A stretch of 64,000 nt of DNA from the NCBI GenBank assembly GCA_965240325.2, contig OZ251227.1:372001-436000 (forward strand). The letters run 5' to 3'. Shown one piece after another: positions 8,635-19,800 of the stretch. The notes under the pieces are model-generated. The model was not told the origin of the DNA, did no database searches, and was given only the letters and a program-made list of their open reading frames with translations. Position 1 is the stretch's first letter. The number at the start of each line of letters is the position of its first letter. A program made the position numbers and the translations under genes. This DNA is from Rebecca billardiae RCC1528. Lineage: Eukaryota; Haptophyta.

Positions 8635-11600
8635 ATGCGCGTGGTGCTCCTCGCCGCGCTGCTCGCGCGCGCGGTGCGGGGCGAGTCCCTGTACGCCGGC
8701 TCCAACGTGACGCAGCTCAACCGCACCAACTTTGACGCCACCATCAACGTGACCGCCCCACACCGGGTGGTGGTGGTCGAGGTGCGCGCACGCGCCCGCC
8801 CGGCGCGCGCGCGCGCGCACGTGCACGCGGAGGGCGCGTGGGCGGGGCGCGCGAGACTGCCGCTCGGCACGCGCACGACCAGGCCTGCCTCACACGCTCA
8901 CTGCCGCGTGCGCGCGCGCACCGTCCGCAGGCGTACGTCTCGTGGTGCCCGCACTGCCAGCGGATGGCGCCCGCGTACCGCCGGTTCGCGACGGAGGCGC
9001 TCCCGTGGCGCCCGTCGATCAGCGTCGCCGCGCTCGACTGCGTCGAGCACGACCACCTCTGCCGGCGCCTCAAGGTGTGGGGCTACCCCACGCTCTTCCT
9101 CTTTGGCGACGTGCGCGACACGGGCGGGCGGCACAGCGTGGCGGGCGTCGATGTGGTGCCGATCCGGCACGAGGGCGCGTTCGCGGAGGGGCACCCGGCG
9201 CGCGCGATCCACGAGCTGTGGAGCTGGGTGCTCGAGTACGCCGTGCCGCGCACCACCGTCGTCAGCACCGAGGCCGAGCTCGACGCGTTCAAGCGCGCCG
9301 CGCGCCGCGCGTCGCCGCCGCAGCCGTGCGTGCTGTTTGTGCGAGACCCGTTCACACTGCCCGCGGCGTATGCGGAGGAGGGCGGGGCGGCGGGCGGCGT
9401 GGAGGTGTCGCCGCCGCCGCCGCCGTACCCGTTCGCCCCGCTGCCCGCCGCCTCGCCGCCGCCGCCCTACGTCAAGGGCCACTTCGACTCGCAGGAGGCG
9501 TCGCCGCCGCCGCCGCCGATGGCGCACGCGCTGCCGAGCGCGACCGACGACGAGTGCGCCGCGCTCACACAGCCCGCGTGCCTGCGCGCGCCGCACAACT
9601 GCGAGCCGGTGATCGACTGCTGGAGCGAGCACTGGATCTCCAGTTGCCGCTGGTGGCACGCCGCGAAGAACTACAGCTACGACGACCTGAAGACGTGGGG
9701 GTGCGCGTGCGCGTGCCGCGCGCCGCCGCCGCCGCCGCCGCCCACGCCGCCGCCACAGCCGGCACTGCCGCCGCTGCCGCCGCCTGCGCCGCCGATGCCG
9801 CCGCACGCGGGGCGGCACGAGCGCGCGATGACGCCGCGGCACCAGCTGCGCCTGCTCAGCATGCTCGCGTACGAGCTCGCCCCGCTGCGCATCGCCGAGG
9901 TCTCCTCCGTGCGCGGCCACGCCGCGCGGCAGCTCCTCACCCACTTTGGCGTGCCGGCCGACGAGGGCGACGTGCGCGCAGCACGCGGGGCGCACGCACA
10001 CACGCGGGCGCGCGGCGCGCGGAGGCGCACGGCGCGCGCGCGGGCGGAGGGCCCGCGGGGCGGAGGGGGCGTGCGATGGAGGGGGCGGGGCGTGCTGCGC
10101 TGCGCGCCGGCGCGCCGCGCCAGGCTCACGCGCCCCGCCCCGCGCGCGCACCCCGCACGCGCCGCCGCCCGCGCCGCCGCAGCCGCGCCGGCCGACCATC
10201 GCGGCGCTACCGGCCGGCACGTCCAACGCCGAGCTGTACAAGCTGGACGGGCTGCTCACGCTGGAGGAGGTGGCGGGGTGGCTGTACAGCTTCTCGCCCT
10301 CGCGCAGGCGCGGCGGGCCGACGACCACGCCCGGCGGCGAGTTCGCCGAGCTCGAGGAGGCGGGCGGCCAGATCGGCGCGCCCGGCGGCGGCGGCGGCGG
10401 CGGCGGCGGCAAGGGCGACGGCGGCGCGTCCGCGCGCGCGGTGTGGCCCGTGCCGGCTGCGGAGCTGCGCGCGAGCGTGATGTACGCGCTCGAGGCGTGG
10501 GTCTTCGCGGGCGGCTCCTGCCTGGGCGCGCAGCAGCACCAGGACCTCGAGGCGTGGCTCAGCGCGCTGCACGCACACCTGCCGCTCGCGCGCGGCGACG
10601 CGGGCCTGCTGGCAAGTCTGAGCGCGGCCGTGCGCGCCACGCGGCTGGGCGCGCTGTGCATCGAGGCGTGGAGCGCCGAGCTGCTCGGCCCGCTGCGCAC
10701 GGCGCGCTTCGGCGAGCTGCACACCGCGCCGACGCACGGCGGCGCGCGCCCCTGGTCCGTCTGCTCCCTCGGCCCGGACTTCGAGACGTGCGCGCTGTGG
10801 CTCACCTTCCACTCGCTGCTCGCCAACGCGGCCGACGACGCGGGCGCGCGGCAGGCGCTGCGCGCGGTGCACGGGTTCGTGCGCTCCTTCTTCGGTGCGC
10901 GCGCGCGGGCGGGGCGGGGCGGGGCGGGGCGGGGCGGGGCGGGGCGGGGAGGCCGGCGCGCGCGCCTCGCGCGCGGGCCGCCCGCCGCGCTCACCCTCGC
11001 GCGCGCGCCCCCCGCGCTGCGCCCGCCGCGCTGCGCCGCGCGTGCTGCGCGCGCGCCCGCGCCGTGCAGGCTGCCACGAGTGCCAGCGCCACTTCGGGCT
11101 GATGGCGTCTGAGCTGAGGGGCTGGCTGGACGAGGCGCAGCCCAGCAAGCGCGACGTGGTGCTGTGGCTGTGGCGCGCGCACAACACGGTGAGCGTGCGG
11201 CTCAACCTCACGCTGAGCAACACCGTCGCCGCGCCCACCGGCGGCGACAGCGGCCGCGCGGACGAGGGCGCCTCCGACCACGGCGCAGCGCGAGGGCCGA
11301 GCGCGGGCTACCTCTCCGCGCTGCGCCGCATCGCCGCGGGCGCGTCGCCGCACTGGCTCTTCCCGTCGGCGCAGCAGTGCGCGGAGTGCTACACGCCGTA
11401 CGGGCTGCACGGCTACTTCCCGGACAAGCTGGACGCGTACTGCAGCACGCTCGAGCGCGAGCGGCAGGAGTGCGACCAGGGGCGCGCGGCGGGGCAGACG
11501 TTCGACGGGGCGCAGGTGTACGCGTACCTGGAGGGCGCGTACGGCCGGACGGTGGAGGAGGCGCCGGGCGGCGCGGACGCGCGCGGCGAGGAGGAGGAGC

Positions 11601-12433
11601 ACGCGCGCGGCGGGCGCTCGGCCTCCTCCTCCTCCTCCTCCTCGGCGCACGGCTCGCACGGCTCCCGCGACGCCGGCCGCTCGTGGGGGCGGAGGCGGGG
11701 CACGGGCGGCGCGCCGCGGCCGCCGCTGCTGCCCGCGCCGTACCTCGGCAGCGCCGACCGCGCCGCGGGCAAGCACGGCACGCCCTTCGCCGCCGTGCTG
11801 CTCGTCGCCATGCTGCTCGGGGCCCTGCTCGGCCTGGGCCTCCTGCTGCGCCGCCGGCTGCGCGCGCTGCGCCCCGTGGCGGCCGTGCGCGCGCGCGCCG
11901 CGGCGGCGGGCGGCCGCTTCCGCGCCATCGCCGCCGTGAGCGAGGGGGAGGAGGACCACCTCGGAGGGGCGGGCGGCGGGGGCGCGCGGCCGCGGCAGGG
12001 CAGCGGGGGCGGCAAGCTCGCGAGCCCGAGCGCGCTGCTGCCCGCAGCCATCACCGGTGGCGCCGGCGGCGCGCGCTGGAGCCCCCTCGACGACGCCGAG
12101 TCGGGCGTCGAGCTCTCGGGCCGCGCGCGCTACTCAGACGACGGCACGGCCACGGACGGCGAGCTCGGAGGCGGCAGCGGCGAGGCCGGCGGGCCTCGCG
12201 CGGCCGGCGGGCGCGCGGGGCCGGGCGAGGGCGCGTGGCCGCACCCGGCGGCATCGGCAGCTGCTGGCCCCGGCGACGGCAGCGGCGGGCGGGTACACGC
12301 ACGCGACGTGTTGGCCGAGTCCGGCCTGGCTGGGCCGCCGCCCGCCGGGACCGCGCCGGCGGGGCCGAGAGGCGGGGCTGGCGACGGTGGCGACCGCGCA
12401 GCAGCGGCATCAAACGATGGCATGCTGCTTTGA
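8635..12433 (+). CDS. QSOX: QSOX-type flavin sulfhydryl oxidase, four exons
   Basis: Exons 8635-8781, 8931-9971, 10183-10894, 11070-12433; phases join to 1087 residues. It oxidises protein thiols to disulfides, passing electrons from a thioredoxin-like domain to an Erv/ALR FAD domain and then to oxygen. Seen: signal peptide (about residues 1-16); N-glycosylation-type NxT sites; thioredoxin motif W-C-P-H-C at 54-58; proline-rich spacers at about 190-330; an Erv domain with LWLTFHSLL, CxxC at 635-638 (GCHECQRHF), and LWLWRAHNTVSVRLN, the FAD-site W/H/N signature; a third CxxC (QQCAEC) at 737-740, as in known QSOX; a transmembrane helix at about 873-895; then a long Gly/Ala-rich tail of about 190 residues. 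Topology implies an ER/Golgi-luminal enzyme (inference). The proline spacers and long cytosolic tail are unusual for the family. Confidence 0.87.
10911..10945 (+). repeat. (GGGGC)7 tract in QSOX intron 3
   Basis: Seven tandem GGGGC units lie inside the 175-nt intron 10895-11069, on the coding strand, shortly after the donor. In RNA such a tract can form G-quadruplexes. Confidence 0.9.
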
Positions 12434-13850
12434 GGCGCTGCCCGCTGCCGCTGCTGATGATCCTGATACTGTTGCGACGGCCAGGATCATCGTCGACGAC
12501 CGTAGCTAGTACGGTAGATGATCACTGGGTAGATGCCTGTGACCACGCCACGCGCAATGCAACGAGTTATCTGTTAAGTGTTATGCCGTATCCCCTTACC
12601 GCAGGTTGCTTCTATACGAAGCAAAGATGGGTTCGCCCCCGCGGGTGCGTGCTCGGCGGGCAGGTGGACGCCACGAGAGGGCGCGCGATGGCTGAGAGGC
12701 ATCTTTGTGAGCATGTTCGTGGGCCACCCGAGCCTCATCGCCGCCGCCCTCCCCCTTCTCCGGTGCCACGGCGTCCAAACGGAGTGCCAAACGAGTGTTC
12801 GAGCACGCCCAGAAGCAAAGTTTTGAGGGGTGCTCAGTTCGCCTCTGAGGTGCTCGTATCGCTGCGGTATGGTGCCGCACGCGGTACCGCATCAGGCGGG
12901 GTGAAGGACGTCACCCGCCGGTCGGCTCTCGGGCTGCCAGTCAGTGCCTGTGGTGCTCGGACGCTGCTCTCCGAGCTCGAGATCCATCATGCGGCTTCCT
13001 GTGTGACGTCGGCAATGAGGAGGGTGTACTTGCGCAGCGGGGCGCGCGCGTCGCGCATGTGATCGACACCGAAACAGACGAAGAAACATGACCGCCCATC
13101 CCGCCGAGCTCCTGGCTGACTTGCACTCGGCAATCACGCCGCGCGCGCGGCCTGCGGCTGCTGCGTGCGGCAAGCCGCCAAGCGTGTCACGCGCGACTGG
13201 CAGGTGAGTGAGTTCAGCGCGACGAGTCATGTGAACGCGCGCAGACCAGCGCGTGCAGTACGTACACCGCCTACAGCCATCTCGACCGATCGCCTACCTG
13301 CCTGAAGCAGCTGCAAGGCGTGCAGCCGGGTGTCGCGGGCACACGGCCAGCCTGGCGGGCACGACACGCACGCCCGTACGGCAGCTCGGCGCGCTGCCGC
13401 GGGATGCCATCGTGGAGGCATTGTAGCTGGAGGGACCAGTCTGGCGGCTGTCTGAGGGTAGCTAGACCATGCCTGCACAGTGTCATGCGGCGTTCAGCGC
13501 CCAAAGACGCCCTGACTGGCCGCAGGGCGCCCTCAGCGGGCGCCGTCAACTTTGCTTCCATACGAAGCAAAGTGAACTGCGGTAAGGGGATACGACTTAC
13601 GCGAGAGGAGCGAGACTGACGAGACCGAGAGGTCGAGACCGGAGAAAAGGCCGGCAGCACCCAATTAATAAAAGCGCATCCGCGACCAAAAACCTGCCGA
13701 AACTAAAGTCGTAGTCACGATTTATTGCATTTTCCCGCGCAGCAGCGAGCCGCGCTTCCACTGGCGCGCTGCGCGCACGCTGCGTCCCGCGCCCAGTGGC
13801 CTCTCGCGGCGCGCGACGCTTGTGCGCGCGCTCGTGACGCGTGCGGGTTG
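12434..13850. other. Intergenic region holding a TIR element
   Basis: 1.4 kb between the oxidase stop and the ATG of the first giant USP gene. It is largely occupied by the inverted-repeat-flanked element at 12587-13594; the remaining 256 bp up to 13850 are the 5' flank of the USP gene. Frames here are short and of mixed composition; none was accepted as a gene. Confidence 0.6.
12587..13594. mobile_element. 1.0-kb element with 18-bp terminal inverted repeats
   Basis: Left end CGTATCCCCTTACCGCAG (12587-12604) is matched exactly by the reverse complement of 13577-13594. Just inside each end lies a second palindrome: 12606-12625 (TTGCTTC...GAAGCAA) and 13551-13573 (CTTTGCTTC...GAAGCAAAG). No transposase frame was seen, so this looks like a non-autonomous DNA transposon or MITE-like unit. 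I could not identify a clean target-site duplication. Confidence 0.65.
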
Positions 13851-16800
13851 ATGGGGCCGAAGAAGGCGGATAGCAGCGGGGCTGACGCCTCGGCTTATGA
13901 CTCGTGCGTCTCGGACGAGGCCGTGGCCAACGCCTGGCCAAAGGCGCCGACGCCGTGCGATGTCGCCCTGCCGCACGACATCGCCGCGGAGTGCAACAAG
14001 GCGAAGCTGGACAGGGGGACGATAGCGTGGACGCAAGTGCGTGATGCCGCGCGACCGATGCGATCATGCCACCGCGCGCATGCACCCGCGCGAGCCACCT
14101 GCAGCGCGAAGCGCTGACGCGGACGCTCTCGCGTGGCTGTGCACGCGCGGACCGCGCGTACACCGCGCACCGCGCACCGCACCGTCACGGCGCGCAGAAT
14201 CTGCTCAATGTGTCGCACAACCTGATCGAGAAGCACAGCGGATCGGCCGACCTGCTCGGCTACGCGCTGCTCTTCGCGCGCGCGGGTGCGTCGCGCGCTG
14301 CGCGCGGCGTTGCGCCATGCAGCCAGAGGTCGCAGGCCGCGCGCGCACTCGCGCGCAACCTCCCACCCGCGCCGCTCGCGACCCGGTGCGCCTGACGCCG
14401 CCTCTGCCGCGCGTGCACGGTGCGCACACGGCCGCGTCTCCCTCTCTCGGCTGCTCACGCACGCGCGCGCAGCGCTGAACTTTGGCGCAAACGTGAGTGG
14501 CGCGAGCGCGCGCGGCCCGCGCACTCTGGCGCGCTCGCCAGCCCGCGCTCACACTGGCTCGCGTACCGTGCGTGCGCTGCTGCGCGCACCGTCGGGCGTC
14601 GCCGGCCGCGCGCGCAGAAGATGGATGACGAGTCGACCATCATGTTCCTCAAGGCGCTGGCGCACGCCGTCGAGAAGTCGCCGGCCGAGAAGTCGCCGTT
14701 TGCGCTGAACGCGCTCACGCGCTGCCCGAGCGAGGGCGTGCTCGATGGGCTGGGCAGCCTCGGCGAGGCCGTGAAGGATCTGTGCGAGAAGATCGCGCAG
14801 GACGCGGACGTCCAGGTCGTGAGCAGGCGCACCGAGGAGGAGAAGCAGGCGAAAGCGACCAGCTCCCTCGCGCCCACGGCCCGCTCGGAGCGCAAGCAGA
14901 AGTTAAGCGCGGACAGCTTTGGCTTTGAGTGCGCCAAGAGGGGCGTGTACGGCTTCACGTTCGCCGAGCAGGTGGCGGTGCTCCTCCTGACGACGATGGG
15001 CAACACGCACAAGGTGCCCCAGAACGTGCGCCACATGTGGGGCGGACGGATCGCGACGCTCGACACGGGCGCCCTCGTCCGGAACCGGCTCCAGCGCATC
15101 AGCGACGCGCTCCTCGACGCGCAGAAGCCGCGGGGCGACGGCGAGCAGGAGCGTTTCGCCAAGCTGGCCACCGAGCTGCGCGAGGGCGCGCAGCTGTGCG
15201 CGGTGCTGCTGCCCAGGGACAAGGGCGCGGTGGCGAGCGTGGCGCGCGTGCTCTTCGGCTTCACGGTCCTCATCTTCGACACGACCGTGCTCAGCAGCCA
15301 CAAGGGCGTGCGATCCAAGCCGCGCGGCGCCGTGCGTGCGCCCGAGCTGGAGCAGCTGTACACGACCGCGCGGGAGCTGATGGACGACGTGGTCGCGGTG
15401 CTCGAGAAGGCGGACGCGACCGATGCGGAGCTCAAGTGCTACCGCCTGGCGCGCGAGCTCCGCGACGCGCTCGAGCCGACCGCTGCCGCCAAGGCGAAGG
15501 GCGCCGACGCGTCCAAGGGCCGCACGCTCAAGCAGATCGCCCCCGAGGTGCTCAAGGCGCACGACGCCTTCGTGCACGAGCTCAAGCCCAAGGTGGACGA
15601 GGTGCGCGCGCAGGAGTCTCGCGGAGACCGCGCCGACCCCGACGACCTGCCGCGCGCCTACCTCTCGACGCTGATCGGCTGCTCGCACGCGCTGTACAAA
15701 ATGCTGCTCAGCGGGCAGCGCGGGGTCGAGGCGAACAAGGTGCTCAAGGCGCTGCTCCCCCTCTGGTGCCGCCGCCAGCTGAACGACAGTGTCGCGTCCA
15801 ACGTGGTCCCGCTCGCGCCGGTGGTGCACCTCGTGAGCTCGGCGCTGAGGGACGCGATGCAGGCGGCGACCTTGCGGTCGCTCGTGTACACGCATCTGCG
15901 CGAGAGCATCGCGCAGGCCGTGGCGATCAAGGCGAGCGGCGGCGAGCGCGAGCAGTTAGTCGCGGCGGTCGCGTCCGAGACCTTGCTGCAGGTGCAGATG
16001 ATGGTCGGCTCGGACTCGGAGAGAAACCCGCCGTGGTGGGGCGAGCTGATGCCCGAGCTGGTCCTGCCGGCCGAGGACGACGACGAGCGGCGCCAGCCGC
16101 TCGCGCCCGCTGTCTTCCAGGTCACCGCCATCGCGGGCTGCTGGCCGGCGGCCGCGCTGCAGGACGACGGCGGCGCTGAGGCGCTCTTCGAGTTCCTCGA
16201 GGCGGCGTGGAAGCGCGTGCTGTGGCACCCGACCCACCTCAAGGCGCAGTTCTTCTTGATCGAGAGCGGCGTGCTCAAGCAGAAGTCGGACAAGGCGACG
16301 CTCGCGTTCGCGCGCGCGCTGCCCGCGGCGCTCACCTTCACGCTCGCGCGCGCGCGCGGCGGCAAGGAGTCGGTGCTCGCGTTCAAGATCGTGACCGAGG
16401 CCGTGCCGCCGCTGTTCGACATGCCGTCGACGTCCTCGGCCGACGGCGCGCTGGCGGTCGGCAAGCAGCTGTTGCGGCACAAGGTGCTCGAGGCGCTGCT
16501 GCGCGCCCACCACGCCGGCCTCGCGGGCGCGCCGCTCGACTCGTCGCAGCTCGAGGAGCTCCTCGCCGCCTTCTTCTCGATGCACACCGTGCTGACGCGC
16601 GCCTTCCCGCCGACCGGCCGGATGGCGACGCTGTGCGTGCGCAAGGCGCTGCACACGATGGCGGACAACCCCGAGCAGCGGCGCGCGTTCCGCGCGGGCG
16701 TGCGCCGCGTGGTCGCCATGGCGGAGAGCGAGGATCGGCTGATCAAGTTCCTCCGCCACCTGCTCGGCAAGCTCAGCCAGGACGAGGGCGCGGACGACGA

Positions 16801-19800
16801 GCGCGCGCGCGAGGAGGACGAGCGCTCGTGCGCGCCGCTGGCTGACATCCGCGCGGCGCTCGCGGGCGACGGCGAGGACGAGCTGGACGAGGGCGGCGGC
16901 GGCGCTGGCGCGCAAGGCGCTCGCGGGCTGTCCTCGAGCGCTTCTTCCGGCGCGCCCGCCTCGGACGACGCGGGCAGCGCGGGGAGGCGGCGGGAAGTCC
17001 CCGGCAGGCGGGCGGGTGCGCTGATTAAGCTCATAGGCGACTACCAGACCGAACTCCTCGTCAACCTCGAGCGCCTCGGGCTGATCGAGCCGCTGATCGC
17101 GATCGGCGAGCAGGAGGCGGAGAGGCTCGAGCGCGCGCCGCCGCCCGGGGCAGCCGTTCCGGGCGCCGACTCCTCCGACAGCGACGACGAGGTGGTGTCG
17201 AGCGCGGCCGGCGGCGACGGTGGCGGCGGCGGCGCGTGCGTGCGCTACTTCCGCCGGTGGTGCGCGCGCGTGATCTGTGCCATCTACGAGTCGAAGTGGG
17301 GCAGGTCCGACGTCGAGGATACCGGCACGGGCATGATCGGCGCGGAGTACGTGGCCCTCTGGTACGAGGCGGGCCTGCTCGCGCGGCTGCCGGGCGGGCA
17401 CTCTGTGCAGATTCGCAGCGCTGAGGGGGGCATGGTGCAGAGACTCATCAACGCCTGTGTCGAGCTGAGCTTGCGGCGCGACGAGCCAGCCTCGCTCTCG
17501 CTGGACAAGGCCTCGCGCGAGTTCGCCAAAGGGCCGCGCGCCGAGTCCTCCGGCGTGCTCCACAAGCTCTGGCGCGGCGTCGAGTCGATGCCGCGCGAGC
17601 AGCTCGAGCGCATGCGCTTGATCGTGCCGGCGGTGCTCGCGCTGATGAGTCGGCTGCTCGCCGACCCGCGGCTGCTCTCGAGGCTGCTCGAGGCGGCGTT
17701 CGAGGACGAGCCGGAGGAGCTGTTCAGCGCGCTGCGGGCGGCGCTACTCGTGCTCCAGCCGGCCGAGGCGCACGTCGCCGCGGAGTACTACGTCTTCGCG
17801 TACGAACTCTTCCCCGACCCGCTCCTGGAGGTGCTCAAGTACTGGCTCAAGACGTGCCCGGCCGCGCGGATCGTCGTCACCTTGGCCGGACCGTTGGAGT
17901 GCGAGCTGCGGGCGGTGTGCCTCGCCGCGGCGGCGATCGTGCGCGGGGAGCTGGGCGACGGGCCGATCCTGCGCATCTCCGTGCCGAACGAGACCATCGC
18001 GACCGCGCTGCTCGCGCTGCCCAAGCCGGTGCTGGGCGAGCGCGCGGAGCTGGACCCGGTCGTGGACGCGGTCGGGCAGCTGCTGCTGTCCGCGGGCAGG
18101 ATCGAGACCACCGAGCGCGGCAACGCGCGCGGCAACGCGCTCGGCACGAGGCTCGAGCTGCACCGCGCGGGCGGGATCACGGCAGCCACGCGGCACATCC
18201 GCGAGAGCGTGCTCCGCATGCACCGCTGGCAGCCACTGCCGCTCGAGGTGCTGCAGGAGCGCGCCGCCTACTCGCCCTCCGGCAAGACCCAGTCTCGGGC
18301 CCACGTGAAGGAGTTCGCGAAGGGGCTGCTGCGCAAACAGCACAGCTGGGCGGCCGATCTGCTGCACGTCAGCGCGGCGTACGCGAAGCAAGCGCACATC
18401 AAACTCGAGCCCACGCCCGAGCCCTCCCTCCGGACGCTCGAGTCCGGGCTGCTGCACAACGTGCTGCTGTGCGCGCGCGCGGGCGCGGCGCCGGCAGGGG
18501 CGCCCGCCGAGGCCGAGGCGGACGCCCTCGGCGCGTCCAAGGCGGCGGCCGAACTCAACACCGCGCGCGCGGAGCGGGTGCTCTCCTCGAGCTTCCGCGC
18601 CGGACTCGCCATGCTCACGGCCGACGAGCCCGAGCGCGAGTCGAGGATCGGCATGTGCGCTCTGTACGGCGTCGCGCTCGCCAAGGGGCCCAGCCCCGCG
18701 CCCAAGCTGCTGGCCGAGCTGGCCGAGCCGAGCGGCGCCCTGCACGCGCTGGCGGAGAGGCTCGAGATGCCAGACTTCATCGGCCTCGCGCACACCCTGG
18801 TGCGCGCGCGCGCGTGATCCCGCGCGTGCGTGCCGCCCTCGCGCAGCGCGCGCTCATGCGCGGCCCGCGCTGCTGCCGCGCTGCTGCCGCGCTGCTGCCG
18901 CGCTGCTGCCGCGCTGCTGCCGCGCTGCTGCCGCGCTGCTGCCGCGCTGCTGCCGCGCTGCTGCCGCGCTGCTGCCGCGCCGCGCAGAGCACGAGCCTCC
19001 TCCGGCCCGAGGCGGTGGAGCGAGGGCTGGCGCCGATCGACTCCGCCGCGCTCGCGGCGCGCGCGGAGCGCATCGCGCCCGTGCTCTCGCTGCCCTGCGC
19101 CGAGCTCGGCGCGATGTGCTCCTTCGATCTCCCGAGCTCCCTCGGCGCCGTGCCCGAGTTCGCCAAGGCGCACTGGCGCTCTGAGAGCAGGCCAAAGCAG
19201 CCCAAGCTGGTGAAGGACCACAACAAGGAGGCCGTGCGCGCGTACCCCGCGCTGCTCAACGCTGCGCGCGTGCTCCTCGCCGACACGCCCGGCACGGCCG
19301 AGCCGCTGGACACGCGCACCCTCGTGCGCGACCTCTCGCGCGCGTGCCATCAGCTGCAGCGCGTGTACAACCTGCCGGACGAACACTCGGCGGGCGGCGC
19401 GCTCGCGGACGAGCTCGCCGTGATCGGCGCGGCGGCCGAGCTGATGGAGCTGAGCGCGGATGGCACGCTGCACGTCGTGCTGCACCCGGAGCGGCAGCGG
19501 CAGCTCGCCGCGGCGCGCGCGCACGCGCCCGCCGCCGCCGACGATCCGCCCGCGGCGGACGCGCCGAGCGCGCACGCGCCCGCCGCCGCCGATGCGGACG
19601 CGGACGCCGCGCGCGCGCGCGAGCGCCTCAGCGATCTCGTGAGCGCCGACACGCGCTTCAGCCGCCTGCTGCTGCCCTCGTCCAAGGCGTGCGACGAGGC
19701 GACCAAGTCCATGGCGCAGGCGGTCGAGGTGCTCGAGCACCTCTCCAACGCGGTCGTGCTCGCCAACCACATCGTCGATGGCGAGGCGCTGCCGGCGCGC

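Noticed and set aside
6127-9612. A very long plus-strand open frame across the DDT/WHIM and QSOX loci
   Set aside because: It is a low-stop GC artefact: Arg/Ala/Pro/Ser salad, opposite the minus-strand exons and out of frame with QSOX. Its only real piece is QSOX exon 1.
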